Source of the DNA: Ostrinia nubilalis
Taxonomy: Eukaryota > Arthropoda > Insecta > Lepidoptera > Crambidae
Reading direction: 5' to 3'
Length of the DNA stretch: 64,000 bases
NCBI RefSeq assembly: GCF_963855985.1
Contig: NC_087092.1
Coordinates: 6,758,001-6,822,000 of the forward strand
A model generated the notes under the pieces. That model did no database searches. It had not been told where the DNA came from and saw only the letters and a program-made list of their open reading frames with translations. The translations under genes and the position numbers were made by a program. Positions within the stretch are counted from its first letter, which is position 1. Every line of letters starts with the position of its first letter. Below, piece after piece: positions 31,259 to 44,192 of the stretch.

Positions 31259-33310
31259 CAAAACGATACAGCCAAAAAACAAAACACTGTTTCACCTGTC
31301 GCTGAACGCAACGTTTACTATTAACTTGGTACGCGGGTTGACCATCCCCAGAACAACTCAGTACGGGGGTGACAAGAGACGCGAGTCTACACCGGAGATT
31401 GCGTCCCAGCCTCCTGCGCACGACCGTCTAACTCAATCATCTGCGTGAAAATATCGAATAAACCTGCCGACACTTCCAATATCAGGATCGTTATATTGCC
31501 AATGATTACGAACTGTTCGTTAATGTCGACTTAATTTTAAAATAAATTATGTGATTGGTTAACAACGAAAATGTGGTAAACACCATAACTTTTGAAATGT
31601 AATTTACACAACATCTAAACGTTACCATAGTGCTATTTCTATTAAATTTTAATTTTTATCTAATTAAAGTTCACGTGTAACAATGAATGCAAGCTCAAAT
31701 TAAAAATCTGGACCACGCGAACGCTACTTTTAATAATGGCAAAATCCACAAAGGATCATTTTTAACGCGCTAGGCGTACGCTTTTAACGAACTGTTAAGC
31801 ACGAATGTTTGCCAATCTGGGCGTTGATGAAGAGCAGATTGACAACATGCTTAGTTGTCATGAGTTGTGTCAACCGGGCGTGTCAATGAAAAGATTTAGA
31901 AAGCTATAATTAGGTATAGATACCGATGGTATTGTATCTTGGCACGCGGTTGACAGTTCATTGAAATTAAATCGTGATCGGTGAGTAGGTAAATCGAGCC
32001 ATTTCGATGAGTAATCGTGAAGAAGATTGAATGCTTATGCCGATTTAAGTAGAGCATTTACTGGTTTAGAGCTGCGATAAATAACGTCGTATTTCCGAGG
32101 AATGTTTAGATCTCTAGTTGTACTTAGTTAATCTAAAGTTTGGGTTTGGACGAAAACAAATCATCTAATCCTCAATTGAAACTACGAATTTAATTAAACT
32201 TGATTTAATTTGTGTAATATTGCCTTTATTGCCTCATTTCAAAACACTTGAACTTTGAATTGTTCACTATTCAATCAGTCATTTTATATGTCTATCCTTT
32301 GTACCTACAGTAATTTCGTATACCTACAACGTAACGTAAAAAACTACGCTTTTCATAAGACTAGCTTTGAACTTTAAAACATATATTTAGTCATAATTCT
32401 CCAAATTCTAAAGGAACCAGTACATTGAATTATGTAAAGCCATTCAAAACACACAACGACACTAAAGACCATAACAAATGTTAGACATTCCGGAATCCGA
32501 CTGTACAACGAATGACAGACATATTTCCTCACTATGTTTACTTTCGCGTTTCTTCAACTTGGAAATAGTCTTCGGAAGATGAAAAGCGATTTCTTTTAAA
32601 ACTAGCATGTCACGTTTCCTGCTCAAATATACAGGAATATGTTAACACGTACTATGTTTAGCTTTCATGAATTATTCCCGAAATTACATCACTAATATCC
32701 TATAATATACAAAATATGTACATACCAAATAGTTATAAAAAGTTGGTTTTGGTAAATCATTTGAAAACAGCCGTTTAAAAATTCTCGTAGGTAATGCACT
32801 CGGCCTCGAAATCCGAAATAATTTCTGTTTGACAGCGTTTTCGTACACAAAATTGAAAGAACGTTAAAATTAAAACCCGCCTAGTGACGGCGGTTTCCTG
32901 CCAGACAGAACCGTCCCGAATTCATTATCATGTGACCAGCTCTTACCAGTGTAGTGTTCCAACGAAAAAACACCACTTCGCTCCACACTCCTTTTTCTGA
33001 CGTGGCGTGTCAGAAACGAGACGCCGCCGTGTGACTACACGTCAATCAATGGGTAGCTACGCGCTTTATTCTTGGCCCGAACTTGGTGGCGACGCGAAAA
33101 CTATTCAGTGTTCCGTACGTCAGTTTGTAATAACGCGACGTTTAACATCTCAATCAGTATGTTGGCGATGAAACGGTCGATCACAACAAAAAGCTTTGAA
33201 AAAAACTAGCTGCAGGAATCGTTTCCTTCTTTCATGTTATGAAGCAAAGTGTTTTCATACTAAGTAGGATGCATTTGCCTAATTGAGGTGAAAACGTCAT
33301 GAACTACAGT
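31259..33310. other. Non-coding DNA, GC-rich near the right end
   Basis: Mostly AT-rich. About 32880-33140 is GC-rich with CACACTCC and GACGTGGCGTGTCAG blocks and no open frame. It may be a conserved regulatory element. Confidence 0.4.
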
Positions 33311-33438
33311 GGGTCTAGACAAAGTGCAAATTATAATCGCAAACCAGTCGAAAAGTGGTCGAAAAGCTCCTTTTTTGTATGGAGTTTTGACGGATTCGAT
33401 TTTCGATTCGATCAAAAAGTGCGTTTTGTCTAGGGGGG
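33311..33438. mobile_element. MITE with CTAGACAAA ends
   Basis: Left end GGGTCTAGACAAAGTGC, right end GTGCGTTTTGTCTAGGGGG, inverted copies with a few differences. The interior CTCCTTTTTTGTATGGAGTT and GATTCGATTTTCGATTCGAT is familiar from moth MITEs. Non-coding. Confidence 0.7.
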
Positions 33439-34670
33439 CTGTTCTACTAGGGAATGTGACATTCAGCTATAAAGTGTGAAAGTTATCTTTGGTATGTTAC
33501 TATGCAATGGTTAACCAAACCAGGCTCTGACACATTAGTGTGCTCATGACTTGACAATTATCACCTAACGGCCAAAGAATCAAAACTGATACCGGATATT
33601 TCAACTTCATTTATCATGCGTTTGGGAAACTGACAAACGATATCAGTAAAACAATACATCACAAGTAACTGTTGCGAAATTTTAACTTTTTTATTTCGTG
33701 CGTTTGTAACATATTGCGAAATCAGAGCAATGAATCAAACTTATTAAGCTGTCAGAATATTTTTGAAGACTTTTTAATTCTCTGCACATCTCTAAAAGAG
33801 ATGTCTAAATCGGTAAGTAACTATTTCGACGCTCCCTACCGTACCCTATTGAAGAGCCTCTTGTGAGTAATTTATTTTTTACCAATACCACACTAGGTTT
33901 AAAATTAATGACTCATTTTGTATTTCGAGCGTTACATGAGCTAACTTACACGCTCACTCTTCAGTCACTAACATCAGACAGCATGATGAATGTTTACGAG
34001 CGAATACATTTGAAATCAAAGTGTCATGCAACATAGAAAAGCAACTTCACGGCCGGTGACATTTAGTATGTGGGTTCACAATCTCCAGTGTCTTTGCCCA
34101 AACTGAATTTGTATTCAGGAAGTCATCCTAGATTTATCACTTTCTCAAAGGCGCGCTAAATACCGCTACAATACGACCGGTGACATTAACATCCATCATG
34201 TCAATGGACAAATTATTCGGCGGAGTAACGAGGTGCCTACAGATGAAGCGCGGACTCGCAGACATAATGCTGTAAGTAAACAACGAAAAAATATCATACT
34301 TTGTCGTCGCCCGCTCTTACTCTTAATATCGGGAACGCATAAACATTTCGTACCTTTCGTTATTGCGAAACGCTACCGCACGTGCTACGAACAAATTCAA
34401 AGAAAACCAATTCGGTAAATTTAAATCTCACAAGAAACCATCGAAGGTACAATGGCCGTTCTGCTGTAAAAATGTACCTATAGTAAGCAAGAGATCTTGT
34501 GTTCCGTACTTATCCTTTCTGCAAAGATTGCAAACAATATTTCTGAGGCTTGGAGCAACGCCAAAATTTGATTTTAATGACAGTTTATACACGCATATGT
34601 CCGTTCTCATGGTGGCGTAGTTAGTATTATATTTATTTATTTATATATTATCTTTCGTATATTAATAGTA
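33439..34670. other. Non-coding DNA
   Basis: Small frames at 33672 and 34233-34620 have no family resemblance. About 33930-34260 is less AT-rich. Nothing is supported as a gene. Confidence 0.4.
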
Positions 34671-34857
34671 CTAGCTTTTGCCCGCGGCTTCACCCGCGTG
34701 AAATTTAGTTTGTCACAGATCGTCATAGCCTGTATGTTATTCTGGGTTATGAACAATAATACTGTAAAGTTTCATCAAAATCCGTTCAGTAGTTTTTGCG
34801 TGACAGAGTAACAAACATCCAGACATCCAAACTTTCGCATTTATAATATTAGTAGGA
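34671..34857 (-). mobile_element. Helitron/Lep1-like element, unbroken short copy
   Basis: Read on the minus strand it starts TCCTACTAATATTATAAATG. It then has GCGAAAGTTTGGATGTCTGG, TCACGCAAAAACTACTGAAC and GGATTTTGATGAAACTTTAC, and ends with GCCGCGGGCAAAAGCTAG. It is the best preserved member of the family that is split at 15.7-17.3 kb and fragmented at 22.9, 38.8 and 49.9 kb. Non-autonomous. Confidence 0.9.
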
Positions 34858-36700
34858 AGTAGGATAATAGCATAGAAGAGCCTAACCTAACACAATAACC
34901 TAGGCATAATGACTAATAACTCCTTCACAACATGACAGTGCAAAAGGACACCTCAATGAGCTCAAGGTAACAAGCAACGAATATTGGAGCATAGAGTTTC
35001 AAAAACGAATATTGTTTCGTTGATTTAATCATTAATCAACAAGTGAAAAGTTTTTAACTCTGTAAAAATATAACCTGACCTATAACTCAGCTGTCAGCTG
35101 AATACGTCGGGCGAATATTTATAAATACGGTAGCGGAGTCGGTAATGCGTTCGGACAGACAGTTGCTAAATTTCAATGTGCTCTATTTCGTGGACTTGGG
35201 CTTTCGACGACAGAGAGTGCGGCGCACGGTCGGACTACGGGACATGACTGGGATCTCGCAGAATTATGTTGTTTGCATCTTAGCGTTAGTGTATGATAGC
35301 ATCAGTTACTGGACACACAATAGGGCTGATAATTTCTCGACAATTTTAATTTTTATCTGCTTTTGTAATTGCTTTCAATACTTTCCGATTGTGGAATAGT
35401 ACCACCGAAGGTGTAATAAGCAAGAGTAAATAAACAGATGCTCCAGATACTTTTATAAGATTTTGACCTACGCTTATTGAGGCGTGGATATAGCCCTTTC
35501 GTGTTCATTTTAAAGCCCCTACAATCATTACTGCTTAAATAAATCCAACACGCACGCTTTGTTCCAGAATTCTCAAACGTTCCTAATACAGCTTAGAAAA
35601 GACCTCTTCGTATATTTTACATATAAACATTTTCGAGGACGATTTTGCAAGAATATTTTAGAATAATCCGCTTAGGTGCTTCAGTGCTACTCCCCGAATA
35701 GCACCTTTATGTCTGAATAGTGTAAAATGGTGGCCCGCTTACCGTTTCAGATTGAATCGCCAATTTCATATGGAGGGTTTTCAATAGGTGAACTAACGAC
35801 GTCACGGGCAAAACGGGCATATCTCGAGGAACTATCGTCGTATATTCGTGGAACTTCGTAATATTCTTAACACGACATACAGTATAGACTGTAGACCATA
35901 TTACAAGCGCTTCCATTTGTGCCCGCTATAGACGGCTCGGCCAAATTTTTGAGTTATGCCCCTATGAAGTGAAGACAGTTTATGATCTCGGATGCTGTTT
36001 CCAGAAAATGCATCGGCAAACGGTCCATATTGCCATCCATTTGGCTGGAAGAGTTGCTGCGTATTATGCGGAGTAATGACTCATCTAGCGGCATTGTTAG
36101 CTCAGCAATTAGCTCCTTCATTCATAGTAATTTGCTACACATATTTTTCTTTACTCTGAAAACAATTCAGTGAACTGTATTATTGTAGGTATTTTTATGT
36201 TGCATATTTATCCACTGTGCTGGCGATTTCTTGTATGCTATAAAATACTTCATAGAATTTCAAAAGTTTTACTGAGTCTGTTACCAAATTATTATCAGTT
36301 TAGAGCTCTTTCTTCGGCAAACAGATGTAAAATATTCTGACATTACATTCTAAATATTACAATAAGTACGCGCTTTAAAGCGAAAATATACCAAAAAATA
36401 CAATTATAATTTTATTCTTTCGGTTTTTAAGTTTTGAGTGTCTGAAAGTAACGGCGTTGACTATTAAGAACTTGGCCCAATTCTTAATATTTTCGGTAGG
36501 ATAAATATTTGTGAAGATGTGGCGATATGCCAAATAACTTATATTGAGCTCTTGAACTTCGTACAATTCAAATCTGTAGTCTCTGTGGTATAATTCGCAA
36601 ATAAGGACAATGGGCTTGGAACGCTCAAGAAATCCTGGACAAATTGTGATATTTCTATTACCGAGAATACTGGAGCAGCAAAAGCAAGCAGAAAGCTCAT
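34858..36700. other. Non-coding DNA, candidate conserved blocks
   Basis: 35145-35399 and about 35700-36180 are less AT-rich and carry short open frames (84, 69 and 63 codons) without recognisable motifs. Their texture (few homopolymers, balanced bases) is what I would expect of conserved non-coding DNA. Confidence 0.35.
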
Positions 36701-36701
36701 T

Positions 36702-37059
36702 TTAATCCATCCCTCCTGAAATCTGTGGACTAATATGACAATAATGCTGTGGTAAAAGTAGTTTTATAGCTGTATATGTCCGTGAGAGCATGCTTGCGGA
36801 CGTAATTGCATTTCTAGGCGTTGTGACATCGTTCCGCGTCTTTATAGGGCAATTACTGTTGTTATCTGGCATTGATATTGCATCTAATTTATTCGTGCTC
36901 CCATTTACTTTGAATAAATACATGCCAGCTGCACTGACCCCTGCATCCATTCTGTTGTTAGACTTTTCTCTTCTTGCAAGTCGTTGTATTAACATAAGAT
37001 GTCTATTATTCCTCGGTTGGGCCAAGAAATGTTTCGAAAGGAAACTAGCGAGGATTTAA
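36702..37059. other. Block open on both strands
   Basis: A minus-strand frame of 107 codons (36702-37025) and a plus-strand frame of 89 codons (36790-37059) overlap. Neither resembles a known protein. Opposing open frames usually mean one sequence constraint, coding or non-coding, suppresses stops. It could be an exon or a conserved element; I cannot decide. Confidence 0.3.
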
Positions 37060-38847
37060 TTAAATTGATCCACTTTAATGTGACCTAAAACGCTCGCACG
37101 TAACATAATAAGAAGACGCCGCGACCCGGCCTCGTGTGTCGCCTGCCCAAGTTAAATTGTGGAGGAGTAAATGATGTTTGAATATTTCATAAAGTAATGC
37201 GGCAGGAGATAGCTCGGTATGCAAATTTTGGGACAAGTCATGCTGCTTCTCGATTTTGGCGGGAGCCAGTCGAGCGGCGCCTTCACACCGCCGCCCGACG
37301 CGTACGTAATCGACTGCAGCGTCCGAGAGATTTAGAACTCACTGTCAAATTGTCTTAGGTTCCGAATCCTTTAAATTGTTTCAGAGCATTTACAAATCAC
37401 TAGATGCTACAGGTGCGCAGTTCAGGATTGCTCTATTCGCAATACCTCAAAGAAAGTACGGTTTAGGAAATATTTAAAATTCTGCCGAACGAAAATGACA
37501 TTTCGCCGAAGTTACCGAAAAACAATAGGCGAATGCGCGAAGAAATTTCACGGAACTCGTTTAGAGAAAGCTCCTATAACGTTTAATTTTACTATCCTCC
37601 ATTTGGATAGTGAATGATGTAGTGACATTAATAATAAAGTGTCCTCGTTTATTCTACGAGCTTAATAATAAAATCTACTACTACAGAATCTGAGCGAGAC
37701 ATGGAATAAATATTACATATCATAATTTTTGGCAAGATCTACAAGTATTCTTATTGGATGATGGTCCCTTTTATTGTCGTATGAAAACGTTTAAGTGTTG
37801 ATCTTCACACTCAGTATTATCTGCTTTCTGACGTAAAATAAATGTAGTAACCAAATGACAAATAAATAATAAACTAAGCCTTATCAGCAACTGCTAATTA
37901 TCACAAAAGCAGTAACCACTTTGAAAGTAATTTATCGCTTTTTCAGAGAAAAGTTCAAGCACTATGTCGGCCAATTCCTATTTCTTCGAATCGTTTTATA
38001 TCTGATCCGATCTCGCGAAGAAACACCAAGCATAACCATATTATTGAATTCCTTTCTAAACGACTTTGAGCTTTCTTAATAGACCCGTACTGGGAATCTT
38101 TGTGTCTTATTGCTTGTGCTTATTTTATCAATTTACTGTCAGCTATTCGTTCCCTGCTTTGGAGCGTCGAGTCTTTGATAAAGAGAGCATTTTCTCCACG
38201 AGTCTTATTGATAAGAATCTTATGTTGACTCAAGACGACACATTCTAAGTGGGTAAAAAATCAGGATGTCGACGCGATAAGAGACTGTTATCAAAATTAA
38301 ATATTATGACTGTGTTACATTTGAGAGGGGATAATGGGAGCCAGGGGGACTTAGACATGACATGTTAAATTTTCATAGTGTTTCAATAAATACGCCTAAT
38401 TAGATTGTCTGTGCCACGGCAATGTTGTTGAAAGTTATGTGATAAATTGTGATAGCATTGTGGATCTTTTAGTCAATAATAACAACGCTTTTCATTACCC
38501 GCTTTAAAAGTTATTTTACACACTTTCAGTATAAAACTGCTTGTGTAACCTATGCTGTAAGACAAGAATAATAATTATCTTTAAAGTAAGTAGATTTCAA
38601 TATTACAACAATTTAAAAAAATAAAAGAATAAGTACCTATCAACATTTTTATTTACCGAAAACTCGTGCTCTTTATTCGCAGAAATAGTCGGAATTATCA
38701 CGCGTTCAAGTTATAGATAGTGATAAAAATATGTACACACGCGCCGTCGTCTAAAAATACGTCGAATTGTGTTCGAATGTGTATCTACGAGTATTTGTGT
38801 TCGGGATGACTCTTCCGAAACTACTGATTTAAACAACCGCATGTTTT
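37060..38847. other. Non-coding DNA, GC-rich at 37.1-37.3 kb
   Basis: About 37090-37330 contains GC-rich stretches (GGCGCCTTCACACCGCCGCC). The rest is AT-rich with no supported feature. Confidence 0.4.
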
Positions 38848-38975
38848 TCCTACTAATATTTATTACAAATGTATGTGAAAGTTTTGATGGATTGATGGAT
38901 GTTTGTTAATCTTTCTTTCACACATAAACTACTGAACGGATTTTGATGAAACTTTACAGTATTTTACAATCATAC
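38848..38975 (+). mobile_element. Helitron/Lep1-like 5' fragment
   Basis: TCCTACTAATATTTATTACA then GAAAGTTTTGATGG, ACATAAACTACTGAACGGAT and TTTGATGAAACTTTACAG. It has the same 5' start (TCCTACTAATATT) as the copy at 34.7 kb. The 3' half is missing. Confidence 0.8.
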
Positions 38976-39946
38976 AGCCATATTTGAAGCCAGCTATTTG
39001 AAGACCATAATTTATAAAGATTTTGAGTTAATTGGCGAAATTACAACCACAAGCCTATAAGCCGGTTTTTCTTTGTCAAACTGAATCAAAAAGCTAGTTA
39101 AAACATTGCCAGCTTAAAATTCTAATTCCTTTGATACCAAGTCACATAAACAGCGTCATAGAAATCTTGACACAGCAATTTCACCACAATTAATCAACTT
39201 CACAATCCTCGATACGAATGCGCTCGCGTGCAGTTTTTAGGTCATCATTCCATCTAGCTTGGGATTGTCACATTTGCCCTTTAGCGATTTTCTCTTCAGC
39301 CTCAGCTGTCTACGCCCACACCAGTTCGCTCGACATTTTCTTTGGAATTATGATTTGTTTTTAGCTTTTTCGCCATTCATTTGTATTTACTACGAGTCAC
39401 ATTCAGTGCCTTTTCAGGAATTCGTAGAATAAGTAATACGTTTCCGTCAGATACTTAATATAAAATTCTGGATATATATATTCTCAGTTACAGTTACTTA
39501 AATATTGCGCTTATTATCATCCTTATTTAGGTAATGAATTTCTCGGAACACAAATCAAGATTTGCACAAAATTATCTATCGGATATCAGAACGATACATT
39601 CAATCTCGCTTCATTCAAGTCACGCCATACTATTCAGATTCAGTGATAACTATTTAGTGATATTAATGTTTTTATGAGCTTAAAGTCTATAAATTAAACC
39701 ACTTGCATGAAAATTTTCATTATAACTGAATGCATAGCACATTAATGTTGTCACTATTTTAAAACACACTCACTATTTGGGACAGTGTGAACTCCTTTTA
39801 ATTAGGCAATTAATATCCTACATTAAAGAAATGTCCTTTTTTACGAAGTCAAATGAATGTGGACAATGAATCATCACGAATGCAGCTAGACATTAATGTA
39901 CAGACAACAACAGACAAGTTCCAAATTAGTTTTAATGTCACTACAT
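38976..39946. other. Non-coding DNA, nothing recognised
   Basis: AT-rich spacer. Confidence 0.5.
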
Positions 39947-39949
39947 TAA

Positions 39950-40068
39950 GTCTGAGTTGCACCACCTAATTTTGACCATAACTTTAACGATAACCAGTGT
40001 TTTTTGTATGGAGTCTGACAGATTTTTGACGTTTGTCAAAGTTAAGGTGAGATGGTGCAACCCAGCCT
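39950..40068. mobile_element. GGCTGRGTTGCACCA MITE, copy 4
   Basis: Left end GTCTGAGTTGCACCACC, right end GATGGTGCAACCCAGCCT, TAA on both sides (39947-39949 and 40069-40071). The interior TTTTTGTATGGAGTCTGACA and GATTTTTGACGTTTGTCAAA are close to copy 2. Confidence 0.87.
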
Positions 40069-40071
40069 TAA

Positions 40072-41617
40072 TGTCAGACTAATCAGTTTTATCAACCTTA
40101 AATATTGGTTAACGCTGCCGTCCGCATTAAAATATTAAACGTCAGTATTACCAGACAGTTCGTTAAAAAGTTAAAGTTTTCACCGAAAACGAATAAAAAA
40201 CCCTCATGAATACAAAAGAAGTGTATTTTTTGTTCGCTCACATTTCCCCGAAACATATTTACTTAACTATAACAAAAAAATAATATCTCGAAGTCGCGGG
40301 TAAGTAGATTTTCACGCCTAAATACATCTAAACATTTTATTAAGCGAAGAGGGAATTTTTTGCCGACATTGCCTGTTGGGCAAAATGTGCGAAAGACACC
40401 TTATCTACATTTGCTTACATCGTTACCGTAAAAGAAATACCGTAAGCGGTTTTGCCCTAATGCCTATTTTGTTGTCCGTACTGGCTCTATATGAGTTAAG
40501 TGCGGTTTTCCTGCGTTGGAAGTATGTCAGTTTTACTAATTTAGTTATTTAATACCGGTATTTGAGTATTGCTGTGAGCTCCAGTGTTAACTGATTCGTA
40601 CTGCATCTTCTGAGATGGTCATACGACTGACACAACTCCTATTAGGCGATTGTGAGTCATAATTTTAAATCCAGAAGTTCAAGACTGCCATTCATTCAGT
40701 TCTAGAGATCAAAGACTTCGCGAATTCAAGGCAGACGATCGATCTACAGAATCAAATGTAAATCAAAGCAAAAATTTTTGTGTTGCTCTTTTGAAAAATA
40801 TTTATTAAAACTATTTTTGGTAATATTAACCTACTTTCTTCTTCCTCTATCGTGTGACTTCCTCATTGCAATGAGGTCACAATCCTGTTGTCAGGTCAAA
40901 ATGTATGATTTTATAGGCAGGTATATAACATGGCTCAATTAATTAAATTACATTGATTAATTTTACTGAATCTCTATTAAATATTCATATTCTGCAGAAT
41001 TATACATAGATCTCAACATAATAATATGTAGATAACGGTATTCCCAGACTTCAGAAATTAAAAAGGACCAGCAGAACGGTAATTGTACCTGACGATCATT
41101 AATTTAGCTGGCTAGACTTAGAACAATAGCCTATTAAGCCTTGCCTAACGCCGAGCCGGGTCATCAAAAATGAAAGAAACATTTGTAGCTGCACGTTACC
41201 GACTTGAAAGACATTTTAATAGTCGCCGTTATGTTACAAATTGACGGTCATACGAACTGTGTTGACTTTAAAAGAAACGAAAGGCTATTAGCCTTATGTT
41301 TTGTTAAAATTTTATAGCTGTTCGAAGAAACCATGAAGTGAAACTTTAAAGTGGACGTGAGGCGGTTAAACTTCATGTTTCAGGTCCTATGTTTGTTTAT
41401 GGACTTATGTAAGCAGTATTCAAATTTTCTGTAACTGCTAGCAGGTTACGAAATAGCTCTTATGTAAAACGATCGAAGAATTGGATTGAAGAAACTTGGG
41501 TGATTACGTTTATTGCTCAGTTAAATTAACCCGTATCGACCTACGTATTTACGAACATCAAATTAAATACATCTCATGTAGTTGTAATGAGTCCTTACTT
41601 TGCAACAAAAATATTAA
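40072..41617. other. Non-coding DNA, nothing recognised
   Basis: AT-rich spacer. Confidence 0.5.
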
Positions 41618-41626
41618 GTCTAAAGT

Positions 41627-41671
41627 TCGTTGCTTCGTTTCAGCCAAATGACGTCCAGTGCTGGACAAAGT
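41627..41671 (-). mobile_element. Ultra-short RTE insertion, 45 bp
   Basis: Only the tail (TTCGTTGCTTCG) and the last 30-odd bases of the RTE 3' end (TTTCAGCCAAATGACGTCC ... GGACAAAG). Flanked by the exact 9-bp duplication GTCTAAAGT at 41618-41626 and 41672-41680. The target duplication shows that this is a complete insertion event, not a deletion remnant. Confidence 0.9.
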
Positions 41672-41680
41672 GTCTAAAGT

Positions 41681-43711
41681 GCTGTTAACTAAATACAAGA
41701 GCACAGCATAGCAAGGTTGACTTACTGCCCGTATTTCATTGGATTTATGAGCGACTTTTGAAGTGAAACTTACAGTTGCTCACAGTGTTTTGCTTGATGT
41801 GCTATCGTCTGTGCATCAAGTCCAAGATTAAATGATGCTTGTCTTTAAGTAACCGATCAAATTCAACAGGAAATGTCGCAGACAAAAGCTAGTAAAGGAC
41901 TTAAATAATATCATTATAGCTCGCAGCATAGAGGTTGGAAGTTGATCATAAAATCGGCCACATTATGGAAGCCTAAACAGTCTGGATCGCCGGGTGTACC
42001 GAACGTCGTTACCTAAATTAGTTGGCGCTATTAAGCACATCGTGTAGCTGAAATACAAGCATTTACTAATTATCCCCATAATAAATTGATGGTTCTGAAT
42101 GGACTTGGATTGGGCTGGTTTTTAAAGGAGAGATAGATACGCAGCACTTTAAGCTTTATCATCCTACGTATGAGGAGATTTGTCAGTTTAAGTCCACTAA
42201 GCATGTTTGTAGTTTTGTTTTAGTTAAATATTACGACACCACCTACGCATGGAAAAAAAATCCAATCACAGCAATTAAACCTATTCCCGAAACCAAATAG
42301 AGGTGGTAGTATAAACACACTGACAAATACATGTTTAAAAGCGGCATTTACGACTAATTACATATTTCAATCACCACCTATCAATTTCCTTCCACAAATA
42401 AATGAAATCCACATAAAAGGAATTCCTACATAACAAAAATTCTATCGTAATGAAAATTTTACGTAATCGTTTCCTTTTATCTACCAGATTTAATTTTGTT
42501 ATTAAATTACGAGAGACGAGATAATCGTCCACCGAACCTCTTAATCTATATCAACTTCTCCTCAACAGTTTTATGATAAACTGCCAGTATTATACTCAAC
42601 ATTATCTTTACAAATTAATTACAAATTATAATGTCGTTACTGTTTTACTAAGTAAAGCTCACATACGGGTCATTTTAGATCTAAAAGAGGCTTAGAAAAT
42701 GTGACTAGATTAAATATATCAATGTGAGAGATTACCAAGACTACATGCTCTAGCAAAGTATACCGTATTATAAACGAATTAGGAACAATATTTTCAGAAG
42801 TGTTTTATGCGGCCTTAAAGAAGAGACGTTCACGAATCGACAAGTTTATTTATTCATCCGCATACGAATAATTCGAAATCGATTTCTATAAATCTTTCAA
42901 CTGAAGCCCGATTCAAAGGTAACTGTGTCAGTTTATTCGGAAAGTGGAATGTTCTAACGATTTCAATTGCACGATATTACCTACATATTAAAGCACATAA
43001 TATTATCGTTTCTTGTGAAACAGTGGTCTTACATTTTTTATCCAATCTATCGTTGGTATTTTTAACAAACTTTCAGCCTAGTTTGTCAATAAAATATGTA
43101 ATTCTATACATATAATCTATAATCATCTTTTAGTTTGATACATTTATTGGTAGTAGCACAGAATACATAATAGTAGCAACAGAAATTGCACTCCTTTGTG
43201 TAGGATCAGATGCCGACATTTTAACGGTAATAATAATAATGCAAAATATCCAACGCACATGGTGCATTCGAAATCGCACCTTACTACTACGCTCACAAAA
43301 GCGCAAATTTTTTGTGTTCAGAATTGATCTACCTCGCAGCTCAAGCGTCAGGGTTGTATAAGCAAAGTAAAATAAATAAAAACTTAATTTTAAGAAGCAT
43401 TTATTGTATTTACGATTGGTAATCTTTAATCTAGTGGTGTTTGTATAATCGTACCATCTCTAAAGTACCTATTAATAAACTTCAGTGTTGCAATAATTCG
43501 AAATTGGACAAATAGTTTTAAAAGGTGTAGTGTCGAAAAATAGACACGGTGAAGTAAGTTAATGTTTATATTAGCGAAAATATTTTTTTTGCTACAGTTT
43601 TTTGTCATAAGTATTTCAAAATTATTTAAAAAGTGTAGTTTTTTTTAATTATTTAAATTAGTACAGTTAATTATTATTCCTAAATACTACGATTTTACAT
43701 TAAAGAAGGAT
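41681..43711. other. Non-coding DNA
   Basis: AT-rich. GACAAAAGCTAGTA near 41880 could be a decayed Helitron 3' terminus, but nothing upstream supports it. Confidence 0.4.
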
Positions 43712-43913
43712 AAGAGCGCTTGTAGACGTCCGTTTTTTCACAGGACGACGGACCGTCAAAAAACGGATATCCTTTGTTTGCTGTCAATTTTCTCGCCGGA
43801 CCTATGTCCGATGCATGTGCACACGTTCATTATAAACCATACACCACCGCTAAATCCGGTGAAAAAATCGGGCCGTTGTCCGGTCAAAAAAACGGATGTC
43901 TACAAGCGCTCTT
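43712..43913. mobile_element. 202-bp MITE with AAGAGCGCTTGTAGAC ends
   Basis: The terminal inverted repeats start AAGAGCGCTTGTAGACG on the left. The right end read inward is AAGAGCGCTTGTAGACA. Both continue TCCGTTTTTT. The interior has two GCCGGACC/CCGGT blocks and no coding capacity. A target duplication is not obvious, so the superfamily is unassigned. Confidence 0.88.
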
Positions 43914-44157
43914 GTTGGAACAATAAACCTTGATTGTGACGATGATCGACCGAGCGTGTATAGAAATACGCGTGTGCTCACAGGCGCGTGGCGGTCCTGA
44001 CTGATTTGCAACTTGAAGTTGTTGCGCGCTGTAGGTAATTATCTCGGCCGGCATAGGCGAGTGACGGAGGCCTGGTAGTAGTGACTTGACACATTGACAG
44101 AATAAATGATGTATTAATCCTATGTACCACTTCGCAAAATACATATTATACTCTTTT

Positions 44158-44184
44158 CATCATCATTTCAGCCATAGGACGTAC
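44158..44184 (-). mobile_element. 27-bp RTE-family insertion, TCA tail type
   Basis: CATCATCATTTCAGCCATAG then GACGTAC is the 3' end of a second RTE family whose tail is ATG repeats on the minus strand. It is flanked by ACTCTTTT (44150-44157) and ACTATTTT (44185-44192), an 8-bp duplication with one difference. Confidence 0.65.
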
Positions 44185-44192
44185 ACTATTTT

